NCBI GenBank assembly: GCA_004335835.1
Contig: RWJK01000938.1
Span: 1 to 64,000 of the forward strand
Length of the DNA stretch: 64,000 nt
Direction of reading: 5' to 3'
DNA from: Scenedesmus sp. ARA3
Lineage: Eukaryota; Chlorophyta; Chlorophyceae; Sphaeropleales; Scenedesmaceae
Positions 45,561 to 56,745 of the stretch are shown one piece after another. Every line of letters starts with the position of its first letter. Within the stretch, counting starts at the first letter, position 1. Under the pieces are notes generated by a model that did no database searches, was not told the origin of the DNA, and saw only the letters and a list, made by a program, of their open reading frames with translations. A program made the position numbers and the translations under genes.

Positions 45561-48500
45561 ATGCTGAAGGCCATAAAGGGCTACCGACAGTCCTCACGCC
45601 AACAGCTAGTAAGCAACTGGCTTGCAACAGCGCAGCACACTCTTGTGGACAATGATGACTGCATCACAAGCTTGCTGAAACCCACGTCAAGTCAGGCATA
45701 CCAATCCCATGCTGCATCTCTAGCCAGACAGCTATCAGGCGTGCTAGCCTTGCTCCGCATCTGGCAGTGCACACTTGCATCCAGTACCATCGCATGATGT
45801 GCACACAAGTGCAGCAATAATAGCCGCAGAGTTCAAGCAGATGAAGTTTCAACATTGCAGGGTGATGAAGAGGACCCAGACGAGCCAGAGGTGCAGATAG
45901 CAAGCGATCCAGACCTGGACTCCCCACCAACTGGCAAGGCCAGGATCAAGACAGCATTTCAGCAGCAGGCACCCCTCCCACCCCTTCCTGCAAGGCAGCC
46001 ATCTCAGCAGCGGCTGCCATCCGGAGGCAATCAATCTGCCTCGCGCTATGAGCAGCAGGCTGAGCAGGTCTACGGCTTTGCATGGAAGGTGCGTTGTGCA
46101 ACCTCACCAGTTGCAGTGCCCGCACCAGCATCAGAGGCCAATGCAGCTTGCAGGACAGCCCTGCAGCGGAGCGCTGCTGACAGCACCTGCTGCTGTGCCT
46201 GTGTTAGCACTGTTGCCAGGTTTCAGCAAAGCTTATGGCAGGTCAGGCAGCAGCATTGTCACAGCAGCTCGCAGGACAGCTTGCCCGCTACAATCGGCAG
46301 ACAATGGCATGCTCACCATGTTACAGCAGGTGCCTGCAAGCACACAATGATGTGCAGTACAGTAATTGCTGTAACAGCGGCAGAGAACAATGGTGACATG
46401 GAGGGATGTTCAGCAGCAGCAGGCTGCGCAATGCGCAGTTAAGAATTGGGCAAATCTGGCAGCTGCACAGGCTGCAGTTGAAATGTTTTCAGTGCGCTAA
46501 CCTCGGCGTACTGCACTGCAGGTGCTTATCAACGTGCTTATAATCTTCCCTTGGAGCTGTGTGCTGCTACTGTCATGGCTGGTGAACAAGTGGCAGCTGA
46601 TGTTCAGGCCAGTGGGAGCAGCCTTCTGGTGAGTAGCCCTGCAGCGCAGCTAGCTGTGCCGGCCAGCATCAGCACCTGCTGCAATGCAGCACACTCATTT
46701 GAGGAACAACGGACTGACGCAGCAAAGCTTAAGGAGCAGCTGGCATTGTTGAGCAATATGCCTGATGAGCCGCACTAGACGATTAGTTGATGCAGCAAAT
46801 GTGTGGCCAAGCAACAGGTGATCTTACTGCTCAACTGCATGCACTGCTGCTGCTGTTGCTGCTGCAGGTGGTGTGTTGACTACTTTGACCGGCGGCTGCC
46901 ATCTACTGTTGAATGGTTCCTGTGGGTGATCAGCCAGGTCAGCCTGATCCTCCATGTCATCACTGTGGGCATCAACCTGGGAGTAATCTGGGTGAGCATT
47001 GCCCTCTGGCCAGCAGCAGCAGCATTGTGCAGCGGGTGTATCGTTCCACCGATAATGCATGGAAGGCAGGCAACCAAACCAGGCATAACACTGGAGCTTC
47101 ACGTTGCTTGTTATTACCCTACAGCTGCGACTTGCCAAAATCACTTGAAACGTATCGCATACACACCAGCTATAGGCAGAGAGCGTTGATGGTGGCTGAG
47201 CGCGGTTCACCGCCGCTCACACCAGCACAGTTGCTCACAGCAACACATTGCTCTGTTGGCCGCCTGCTGTGCTGCTTGCCGACCAGATCATGTGGGACAA
47301 CGGCCATCATGCCTCGCCCATCTTTGTCATTGCCTTCTACGGCTTCTGCCACCTGTGCACGGCAGTCACCATGTTCAAGGAGCTGGACATGCGGGAGGCC
47401 GGCGACACTTACTTTGCGGTGAGCAGGGCTGTATGATAGGGCTGGCGATTGCGTCAGTTGCAGAGCAAGCTGCAGCAATTGCATGCGAAGGGGAGCTAGC
47501 TGGTGCACCATCTGAATACTCGCGCTGGTCACCACGCCCTGGTTCCGGCAGCACTGCAGCTGGCAAGTGCACGTGGCCCATCACTCAGGGTTGTTAACAG
47601 GCGGCATGGCAAACAACTCTCTAGAGAAGGGCAGTTGCACGCACCACACTGATCGCGTGTACTGCTGTTACTGTGACTGTACTGTGCTTGCTGCAGGATG
47701 TGCTGATGCTGTTCCAGCGCTGCCTGGACGTGCTGTTCTATGACATCCAGATGGTGGCCTCCGTGGTGCACAGCAACAGGATGCTGGAGGGCATGACGCA
47801 GGTGACAGCAGTGCACTGGTCAGCCAAGAACACGATAAGTTTTGGGCAGCAGCACAAATATTTGACTTCAACCTGTCATCCCCTGGTTGCGGTCTGTGGT
47901 TTTGTCCTGCAGCCTCCAGCTGCAACGCCTTGCACATAACAGCAATGCTCAATGCAAAGACATTCCAACATCAAGTGCTTATGTCCATAGTTTATACCTA
48001 TGCTCGATCCTCTGGCCTGTGCATGCAGGTCATGTTCAAGGGCTACGAGGAGGCGCGTGTGGCGCTATCTGCGCTGCTGTTCTCCATGCCCTGCTGCATC
48101 ATCATCGGCATCGAGTACGGCATCTTCATGGGAGGCAAGCTGAGGAAGGTGACCATTCCGAGTCGGATGGTACAACTGTTTGTGCTCAGTGCAGAGAAGC
48201 TGCCAGGGACTGAGATGTGCCGGCCTGTTCTCAACCACTGTGCGCTGTGCTGTAGACAGCTGAGCCAGCCTGTCGACAGCCGCAGCAGCTGCGTAAAAGA
48301 ATAATCCGTGCATGCCACACAGTCAGACAGGCGTTCATCAGGGTTGCAGCACAGATCTTGCAGCTTGCTGCATCAATGGAGCATAAAGTGCCCATGCTCT
48401 TGCCGCAACTCCTACAATGCTGCTGCTGCTGTTGCTGCTGCTGTTCACAGGATGTGCTCAACCTGGACATCCTGACCAGCTACCACGACCAGCTGTACGC

Positions 48501-51243
48501 AGCGGTGTGCTTCAGCGTCATCAACAGCGTGGAGAAGATGTTCCGGTGCGGCCAATTTTCAGATAGCGCCTCTGCTGGACACAACACACAGCCTGACCGC
48601 AAGGAACCTCCCTGTCGTATTTGGCACTTGCTCTTAGCTGACACATGCATGCAAGCATAAAGCAAATCGCCCACCCTTCCTGGTCCATCTCTTCCCACTG
48701 TCGGCAACTGGCCTGCTGTGCCACTTTCATTTCAACTTGCGCTGAACGCGTGCAGGTTCAGCGTCGTGGACCCCTGGATGCACGAGAAGAACGACGGCTT
48801 CCCGTTGCTGTACGTGCGCAGCCACGCTGCGCGCCTGCCCGGCAGTGTGGTGCGCGACTGGCTGGTGCGCTGCAAGGTGGCGCTGGCAGCCAGCCAGGGC
48901 CGGCTGGTGCTGAAGGTGCGCGGCTGATTGACTGAATGGAATGCCTGCAGCATAACGTGCGGGTCTGTAGGTCTGCTGCAACAAGGCACGTTTGAGTCAG
49001 CAGCGTGGCATTACTACGGGGGTGTTAGCCTGCTGCCGAGGCAGCCCCTTCGCAGCTGGTGCAGAATACCACTGCTGCCTGCGTGCGATTCAGGGATTCC
49101 TCACTGCTGCTGTTGCCCCATGCTGTCCCTTTTCCCTCACCCCTGCAGGAGCTTTACAGCCACTACAGCCAGCAGGTGAAGGACACCTCGCTCAGCCTGT
49201 CTGACCCGCACAAGGCCTACCTGCTGCGCAAGGCGGTGCACTACTTCAACACGCGGCTGCTGTACAGGCCCAACATCGACAACTACCCCACCAACAAGCC
49301 CATCATTCAGGTGCAGCGGCACCCGTTGGATTGTCACTTTCACTCGTGCGCAGCTCAGCTTGAGCTGACCCTAGCCGCATCTAGCATGACAAACTTGTGC
49401 TGCTGCTGGGTCTAAGCCACAACATGGAGTGCAAAAACTGGTATTGAGGTTCTTGCTGCTCTGTCGCTGCCCCTTGCAGGAGCTGATTGCAGATGACATC
49501 GCGCCCGGTGCGCAGCTGTCAGCCATGCTGCCGGACATCCTGGACGATGCCTCCAGCCTGACTACACTCAGCCTGGCTGGCAACGGCTTGGACGATGCTG
49601 CGCTGCGGGGCGTGATGCTGGCGCTGGCTGAGAACGTTGACGTGCAGCTGCAGCACCTGGACCTGAGCGGCAACCAGATGCTGCCAGCGGTGAGTTGGCA
49701 TGCTGAGTAGACTGTGCATTGGGCGAAGGGGAGCCAGGGTGGAGTGAACAGGAGCCCCCTGCACTGTGCTGTGCAGACTGCAGCAGACACCAGCACGGGT
49801 TCTTGTTTAGGCAAACCCTAATAATGTTCCTCTGTGTGTGCTGCCTCAGGGCGCTTCTGCAGTGGCGACAGTGCTGTGCAACGACCACAGCATATATAGC
49901 CTTTCGGGCTGACGTGGGACGCAGTACACTGCATTACTGACGACGCGCTGCTGTGTGTGCTGCCACAGGGAGCTGCTGCAGTGGCCACGGTGCTGTGCAA
50001 CAACCACAGCATCTATAGCCTGCGGCTGGCGGGCTGCCCTGTGCGTGATGAGGGCGCTGCAGCACTGGCGGAGGCACTGAAAAAGAACATCTCGCTGTAC
50101 AAGCTGGACCTCAGCAACTGCCAGGTGGGCAGTTTGGTACTGCAGTACTGATAGTACTACTATGATAGCAGCTCAAACTTTGAGCTTGAGCAGGTTCAAC
50201 CAGAATATCTTGTGAGTGCCGCAGTTGTGCGGCACCGCATAATGTGCCGCCGGCAATATGTGCATCAGGATGGCAGCAGCACAGGCACAGATAGCCTGGT
50301 GCATCATTCGCAGCAAGCCCTTCGGCCGTACATGTTTGTGTGTTTGTGGTTTACATCACCTGCAGATTGGCCCTGAGGGTGCGTTGGCGCTGGCTGATGC
50401 GCTGAAGGTCAACCCAGTGCTGTCGTCTCTGGACATGTCCAACACACGCATAGGTGAGCAACTGCACTGCAGTGTGATGCATGCACCGCAACGTACAGCC
50501 CGGAAGCATGCCTGTCATAACCATGGAACCTGGTGTACATTGCCAGTGCTGCTATCAGTGGTGCCTGTCCCAACTGGCTGCCTGTGTCGTCCACTGACGG
50601 CTGGCTTGGTGGATGCTTATCAGCACAGCTTCCATGCTCTTGTAAGACGGTGCTCTGCTGCTGCCGCTGCTGCGCAGGCTCTCTGGGCTGTGAGGCGCTG
50701 TGCAAGGCGTTCAAGGTGGCTGGCAGCAGCGGCCTGAAGGAGCTCAACCTGAGCCACCTGCCACTGGACGACCGCGCTGCTGCTGCTGTGGCTGGTCTGC
50801 TGGCCAGCAGCCGCGTGCTGGAGCGGCTGCTGATGACGCACAGCAACATTACAGACGCGGGGGCCCAGCTGATCTGCAACGCGCTGCAGGTGGGTGCGAC
50901 TCTGAGACAGCTGCAGTTGTTTTGTTTGTGTATCGTGGCAGCTCACTCGAGCTTGGCCTGTTTGGAGTTGCTGAACAGCTGCAGTGGCTACAACCAGTGG
51001 TGGCAGCAGCTCTGCTGTGATGGGCTCAGGTGTAGATTGTGCCTGGTTGGCAGGCAGGTGAACACTGTTTGATGGCACTGTCACATGTCAGCTTCTCTCA
51101 CCGGGCTGTTGCCTGCCTGCTGATGTTGTGTGCTGCAGAACAACGGCACGCTACAGTTCATTGACGTCAGTGAAGGCCACTGCATGGATGCCTCGTGGCA
51201 GAAGCTGCTGAACCACGTGGTGAAAGGCAAACCCAAGGCCTAG
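45561..51243 (+). CDS. Multi-pass membrane protein with C-terminal leucine-rich repeats
   Basis: Not assigned to a named family. Fifteen exons: 45561-45608, 45861-46088, 46522-46628, 46868-46991, 47287-47418, 47697-47801, 48029-48148, 48451-48545, 48756-48915, 49149-49310, 49480-49689, 49969-50124, 50366-50453, 50678-50889, 51139-51243; all phases fit, 683 residues. After an acidic, Gln/Pro-rich N-terminus come about four hydrophobic segments: VLINVLIIFPWSCVLLLSWL (93-112), WFLWVISQVSLILHVITVG (145-163), PIFVIAFYGFCHLCTAV (about 178-194) and LLFSMPCCIIIGIEYGIF (about 264-281). The middle, about 290-430, is soluble and charged. From about 430 to 650 ribonuclease-inhibitor-type leucine-rich repeats appear (LTTLSLAGNGLDDAALRGVM, LYKLDLSNCQ, LKELNLSHLPLDDRAAAAV). 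Such repeats usually bind proteins. The short first exon is fitted by phase and ATG only. Confidence 0.75.
49831..49913 (+). repeat. Partial copy of LRR-gene exon 12 start
   Basis: GCTGCCTCAGGGCGCTTCTG and the following bases repeat the acceptor and first 65 or so bases of exon 12 (49969) about 122 bases upstream, with several changes. Frame is lost at TGA 49909, so it is a decoy. Confidence 0.8.
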
Positions 51244-51516
51244 GCGGCTGGCTGCTGCAGCTGTGGTTTACTCCACAGCAGGTATCACCATGCAGCGGAG
51301 GCAGACGAGCGTCACTTGTAGGCTGGCGCGTCGAGATGCGCAGTGCACTGCTCCAAGCAACACGCCAGAGGGTTCGAGCTGGAAGGTTGCAGCAGCGGCT
51401 GCTCCCAGCAGCCTGTGGCAGCAGCCGCGCTGCGTTGCGCAACTTGTGTCCGACTCGGAGTCTGGCAGGTGTGCAGGTCAGTTTGTCATTGTTTGTAGTG
51501 TCAGGCTTCAGTGCAG

Positions 51517-51521
51517 TGTAA
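51517..51521 (+). terminator. Candidate poly(A) signal TGTAA for the LRR gene
   Basis: TGTAA in CAGTGTAAGTG about 275 bases after the stop codon, within the expected 3' UTR range for green algae. Confidence 0.4.
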
Positions 51522-52126
51522 GTGATGGCTGGAGTTGTGATTCAAGCATGTGCTGATGTGCAAGATATTTTGTGATCTGGAGGAGCGCATGCTTCCTTGC
51601 CTTTGGCAAAGTTACAGCAGCTGTGGCAGGAACTTCCTGTGCCAGGGAGTGCACTCACGTGAGGCTGAACAAGGCAGGGGCCACTGGTTCTTTTGAAATC
51701 AACACCGCCGACTTCATACCAAAAACATCAGCCATCCCACAGTATCACATAGCTGTTCCTGGTGGCACACAGGTATCCTCGCCCATCGATCAAGTGCACC
51801 AGGTGTGCAACAGCACCATGATGTGCATCAGTCAACGCATACATGCAGTACATACCCGCAGGGTGGTTGAGACCACCCCCGCCCAGATACAAGTGCCTGA
51901 CCCGCTCGCGCAAATCACAATAGCAACAGCTGTCAGACACGACCTAGGCCTGCTTCTCATCCACGTCACTGTGCTGTATCCATTGCACTGCTTCAGCACA
52001 TGCCACCCGTGCAATGCCAAAGACGCAAGGCATCCGCAACATGTGTGGCCAGCAACTTCTCAGCAATCTCTCCATACGCCGGCAAGAGTAGCACTGGCAG
52101 GTGCCTGTGCAGAGCAGCACAAATAT

Positions 52127-52201
52127 ACATTACATTACATGCTCCACTCAACGAGGAGTGGGAACCCCAGTCAGGAGCCAACGAGAGGCTCATAGGGGGA
52201 G
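52127..52201 (-). mobile_element. Dispersed repeat, copy 2, in the 3' flank of the PhlG-like gene
   Basis: Reverse-orientation copy of the 15172-15245 repeat. In the sense of the PhlG-like gene it ends in TGTAATGTAATGT, and thus supplies two TGTAA motifs about 250 bases after that gene's stop. It may therefore act as its poly(A) signal. Confidence 0.55.
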
Positions 52202-52388
52202 GAAACATCGAAGAACAACTCATCATCGTCCAAACCGTCAGATATAACCCACGCCGCCACTGCTGCTGCTGCTGCTGCTGCTGGTGATGCTGCGGTTGCT
52301 GATGATGCTCAGCTGTTGCGAGGCGGCGGGCGTGTTAAAATGCTCTTTGTTCTGCCATGGCTGCTGCTGCTGCTGCTGCGCGCTGCAC

Positions 52389-53742
52389 TCAACCGATCTG
52401 TGGCGGGCCCGGGCGCGGCGGGATGCTGTTGCAGTCGGGGAAGTACTTGCCAATGTCATATCCGTCAAACTTGGCGTCATCACAGCACTGCCTGAAGCCG
52501 TCCCAGTTGTCTGGATCTGTCATGTCATAGTCGTCTTGGTCGCACTGGTAGTCTGGTGCCTTGCCTGGCGTGGGTGCGGCAGTAGCAGGTGCTGGAGGTG
52601 GGGACGTTGTTATTTGACAATGCGCTGCCTGTCACAACGACGCATATCAGCTGGATGAGCTGTAATGCATGCAGGTTGTGAAAACAGACTGACTGTCCTT
52701 GCATCCTGAAATAAATCGACTTGTGCGCAGTATTCCATCACATAGATGGACACTACCAAACTTAGCAACATGACAAGATGCAGCGGCTCACTCAACCGAA
52801 CAGTGACTCCAATCAAGAAGCAGCTCTGTCAGTTCCACCCTCAAAGTGATCAACCTGCCACCGTAATCAACCTCCCACAGTAAACCCGTGAATCAAGCAT
52901 CACAGCAAGCTCCCAAACCACATCATATCCTCCTGTACCTCATAAAGCAGGCAGGCTGGCAGCAGTGCTGCACAGCTCTGCCAACAACTGTCTGTGTGGT
53001 AGTGCGACTTTCATCCCTGCTTGCCTGTCTCTGCCTTGTACACCTGTGGTAGCCACTGCGGCAACGCTGCCCACTCCTGCAGCGTGTGCATGACGTAGTA
53101 ATTCACAGCCCTGCAGCACAGCAGCAAGTACAGGCAGCAGCAGGGGTTGTGAGAGACTGATGCTGCGTGCTTTGGCCCATCACAGCAATCATTCGCGTTG
53201 CGGCTCTGCATTGTAGACACATAACACACTGCAAGACCTCTGTTTTGTCTAGCGCTGCTGTGCATGTTTCAAGCCCACAGGAGGGGCTTCACTCTGCCCA
53301 GAGCAACCAGGCGGCAATCAGGACAGGACTAGCATGCACACACGACTTAATCAGCTGCTGAGCTTCGACATCAGTGCTGGTCCTCCGCTGGACTGGCGTT
53401 GAATGCAAGGCTGCTTCATTGATGTGCAGATGTGATTCTGTCACTGTGCTGGCAGTTCAATGCAAATGCTTGTTACTCACAGCCTCCAGAGCTTGCCGCC
53501 TGGTGTGAAGCCAGCCCACAGCGGCTCCAGGTACGGCTCGTTGAAGATGACAGCCTGCAGACAAAAGTAACATGTCATGTCACACTGATGTAACACAGCC
53601 ACCTGCAGCAGGTTCATCTGGTAGCAACGATTTGTTCTGTCAGCTGCGCAGCAGAGTCCATTAAAACGCAGTGTCAGCAATAATGAGCACAACTTTAACG
53701 CCTAGTCCTATCAGCACTATACCAGGCACCAGCCGCAGGGTT

Positions 53743-53785
<43 letters not shown>

Positions 53786-55779
53786 GGTCGTAGGCACCAG
53801 AGCCAAACCAGATATAAGTGATTGCATGCTGTGACCAGGCTGCGCACTGCTGGACAATGTATAGCGCCTGGGTTGGTGTAGTGTGGCAATCTGCTGTGTC
53901 CATCTAGCGCAGCGGCGGCAGCTCACCACCCCATTAGGGTAGCCAACATTCCATGTGGTGATGACCCGCATCTCTGAGCCATTGCGGGGGTAGTACATGA
54001 CGTTGCGGAACTCAACAAAGGGCCGCCACAGGTCGACGGGTAAGCAGCCAGCATCTTTGATGTTGAAGAGGTACCTGCCGGGATGCAGCACAGCGGTGTC
54101 AGGGGGTGCAGCAAAGTAGCATACGGCAACAAGTCAGAGAGTTTGTTCATGCGGCCTGTATGCAGCTTTGATGGTGGTGTGTGTGTTAAGTTGACGCGTC
54201 ATGGCACACCATGCACTGAGCAATTCATGTGCTGTTGTCGGCGGCACTGCATCCAAGTACTCAAATCGCCCTTGTCCTGCAGCAGGCAATGGATGCGTAC
54301 TGTGTGCATGCCGCTGCCTGCAAGCCTAGCTGCATAGTGAGCAGTTGTTGCGTGCAAGAGGTGCTACCAGCAACGAAAGCCGCCACAACGCCACTGATCT
54401 TGCAATGCAATGCCACGCGGCATGCCTGCTGCCCTTGTGCAAACATCTCAAACGTTGACTCACTTCATGCTGATCGCCGATACTTCGAGGCCCCTCTCAT
54501 CTGTGTCACTCGTAATCTCTGCCATCATCGATATGTTGAGCGTGGCGATCTTTTTGAGCTGCGCTGCGGTGATGCTGTTGCAGGTGTAACCAGGCTGGTT
54601 GGCAGGGCACTCCACATATGTGCTGTTCACTTTGCAGCCGCTTGCAGGAACCTCGCTCCACACCCACTTTGTTGCATTGCCAGGTACCAAGTTGCCTTCC
54701 GCATCTGGTACCAGCAAGTTCAGGTCCTCTGAGCTCCATTTCACCCCCACGTGGTCCGAGGGATGCAAGAGTTGGAACATCTGCAAAGCAGCAGCAGCAG
54801 CAGTGGTGTAGCAGCATGGCTGTCACTGCGTGGTGCAGCGGCACCTGCAGTGTCAGCATCAGCGCGGACAGCTCTGTGCTGGTACCACAGCCAGCAGCTG
54901 CTGCAGCGGGCTGTGGGACTGCTTGCCTGGCCTGCACTGCACCAGCTTCACTGCGCTGGGGATATCACTGCACAGCGTTGCACACGATCATAACTTTGAG
55001 CGATATTTCAAGAGATGCCAACAACAATCTGCTGAACCACGCTTTACGAACCTCACCTGCCACTTCTTGCCGTCCCTGGGATCCGCCACTTGCTTATCCA
55101 TGTTGTTCCACATCCAGCGCACCATCTCAGGCGTAACGCCCTTGATAGGTGCATGGCGCAGCGTCCAGATCACTGCCTTGCCCTTACTGGCATCTTTGAC
55201 CGACGTTGCATAGGGCTTGTTCTTCACAAATGGGGGCCGCACCCATGCAGTGCCGTTCCAAACAGACAAGGTTAGGCTGCGTTCGTAGTTGTAGGGAGCT
55301 GGCCTGGAGCAAGGCAAGTCTGTGGGATTGTCCAGGGTCATCTTGGGTAGGTACTGACTGGCAGTAGCATGCGCACCACAAGCAGCAGCAGCAGCAGCAG
55401 GAGTGAACACAGTAGATGCGGGAGAAGACAGGGAGGCGGTCTGGAACTTCCAGCACATGCACAGCAGCAGCGAGTGGTGGCTGCAGCTGCCGGCCAGGCT
55501 TTACGATGTGCAGGACAGTCAGGTGTGCAGTGATGGACGCGAGGGCCAAGGACGCTGTTGAGACAATGCCGCATGGTGTTCCACGTGTGTTTGCTGGTGT
55601 TTGAAGCACCGAGTTGTGCAACTGCAGCACGTCCTGCAAGAGGAAACTGCTGCTCACCTGAAGTTGGAGCAGCTCTGCTGTATCAACACCTGCTCCAGCT
55701 CCACATCTGTAGGCGTGGCAGCCAAGCAAGATGCGGCAAACAGTACAAAAGCCAGCGATAACAGTATAATGCGACCCAT
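52389..55779 (-). CDS. Secreted protein resembling DAPG hydrolase (PhlG) family
   Basis: Exons on the minus strand: 55779-55658, 55357-55057, 54780-54464, 54074-53927, 53554-53481, one from 53110, and a last exon ending at stop 52389. The N-terminus MGRIILLSLAFVLFAASCLA is a clear signal peptide. The body has GVTPEMVRWMWNNMD, then LHPSDHVGVKW (His 147, His 151) and, later, YYVMHTLQEW (His 329-x3-Glu 333) before LPQVYKAE. This order resembles the metal-binding layout of PhlG, which cleaves a C-C bond in acylphloroglucinols; substrate here is unknown. The 3' end is ambiguous. Exon 6 may stop at TGA 53011 (353 residues), splice at 53044 (GT) to 52628, or splice at 53025 (GC-AG) to 52624. The last exon encodes a Pro-rich linker and an acidic four-Cys tail (YQCDQDDYDM..FRQCCDD..FPDCNSIPP) and looks genuinely coding. 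Confidence 0.55.
53744..53783 (-). repeat. (CAG)n array, CTG in gene sense
   Basis: Perfect trinucleotide array in intron 4 of the PhlG-like gene, about 190 bases before exon 5. Like most intronic arrays here, it reads CTG on the coding strand. Confidence 0.9.
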
Positions 55780-56745
55780 GATGAGGCCACTTGCAGCACG
55801 TGCAGCGAGCAGTGGTGCTGCTTTGGTGGATACGAGCGGGAGCTGGCTCGTAGGCGGCAGCACGTTATCAGCGGACGTTGCTGCTGAAGTAACCTCAGTG
55901 CACGTGTGTGCTTCAAGCTGAAGCAGCCACACAGCGAGTAAGCTGTTGTGACAAGTTCTGCGAACTTCTCTTCGGCGTCCACCGTCATGCGCCTCCTGTT
56001 CACCACAGTTATGTTGTCATGATTTTGGAAGGTTTGAAGCTGTACTGGTCGTACGCAAGTTCGCCTGTGCCGGGTGTCACCGCTCGCTGCGGTGAGAACC
56101 GGCCAGCATGGCTAGCCAGCGCTGGTGACAACACTGGAGCGTGCCTTGGGTGGCGACGCCAGCAGCAGGATACCCCTGCCTCCACAGACTTCGAAAAGCG
56201 GGCATATTCACAGTGTTCGGTGCCCTGTGTTCGAGGTGTAAGCACAGCACAAACAGGTCATGATGACACACTCACGGCCTGCGTTGACAACGTTGTGAGG
56301 CACATGCCATGTGCAACCATGATGGTTGCAGACGGGCTTGACAATGTCCTTCTCGTGGTACACACAGACTTGAAGGCCAATTCAACTGGTGGTGTTTGCT
56401 GTACGCTACATGAACTCATCAGCATGCAGAATGGTGCCGCAGCACATGCAGCATGTGACATGCTCAGCTGTACTATGCTGCTGGCTGCCCTCTTTTGTTC
56501 ATCCCACCAGCGGCACAGGCCATTCGTTTTAACTTTGCTATGCCCAGCACCCGGCTCATTACTGCCAGCAGGGGGCAGGCCGCCTGACCAACCTGGGCAA
56601 AACCCGGGCTGCCCACGTGGAGGTCTGTTGCTGCTGAGGCTGACGTGGGTGGCGGAAAAGCAGCAGCGTTTCCAGTATGTATGTGGGCTCCTCCACTGTG
56701 TTCTTGTTTAGTTCCGTTGGATTCTTCTGAACCGTTTCTGCAATC
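55780..56745. other. Divergent promoter region, PhlG-like gene and acyl-CoA oxidase
   Basis: 967 bp between divergent start codons. A 267-codon frame on the plus strand (55908-56711) fills most of it but starts with GTG and has no recognised motif or downstream partner exon. No clear promoter element was identified. Confidence 0.4.

Larger units (their letters stand above)
51244..52388. other. Convergent region between LRR and PhlG-like genes
   Basis: 3' flanks of two converging genes. A TGTAA lies at 51517 for the LRR gene and two minus-strand TGTAA lie at 52130-52139 for the PhlG-like gene. A 207-codon plus-strand frame (51572-52195) runs into the dispersed repeat at 52127 and has no known motif. 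Confidence 0.45.

Noticed and set aside
51572..52195. 207-codon plus-strand frame as a retroelement gene
   Set aside because: No reverse transcriptase or endonuclease motif; the adjoining repeat is on the opposite strand.
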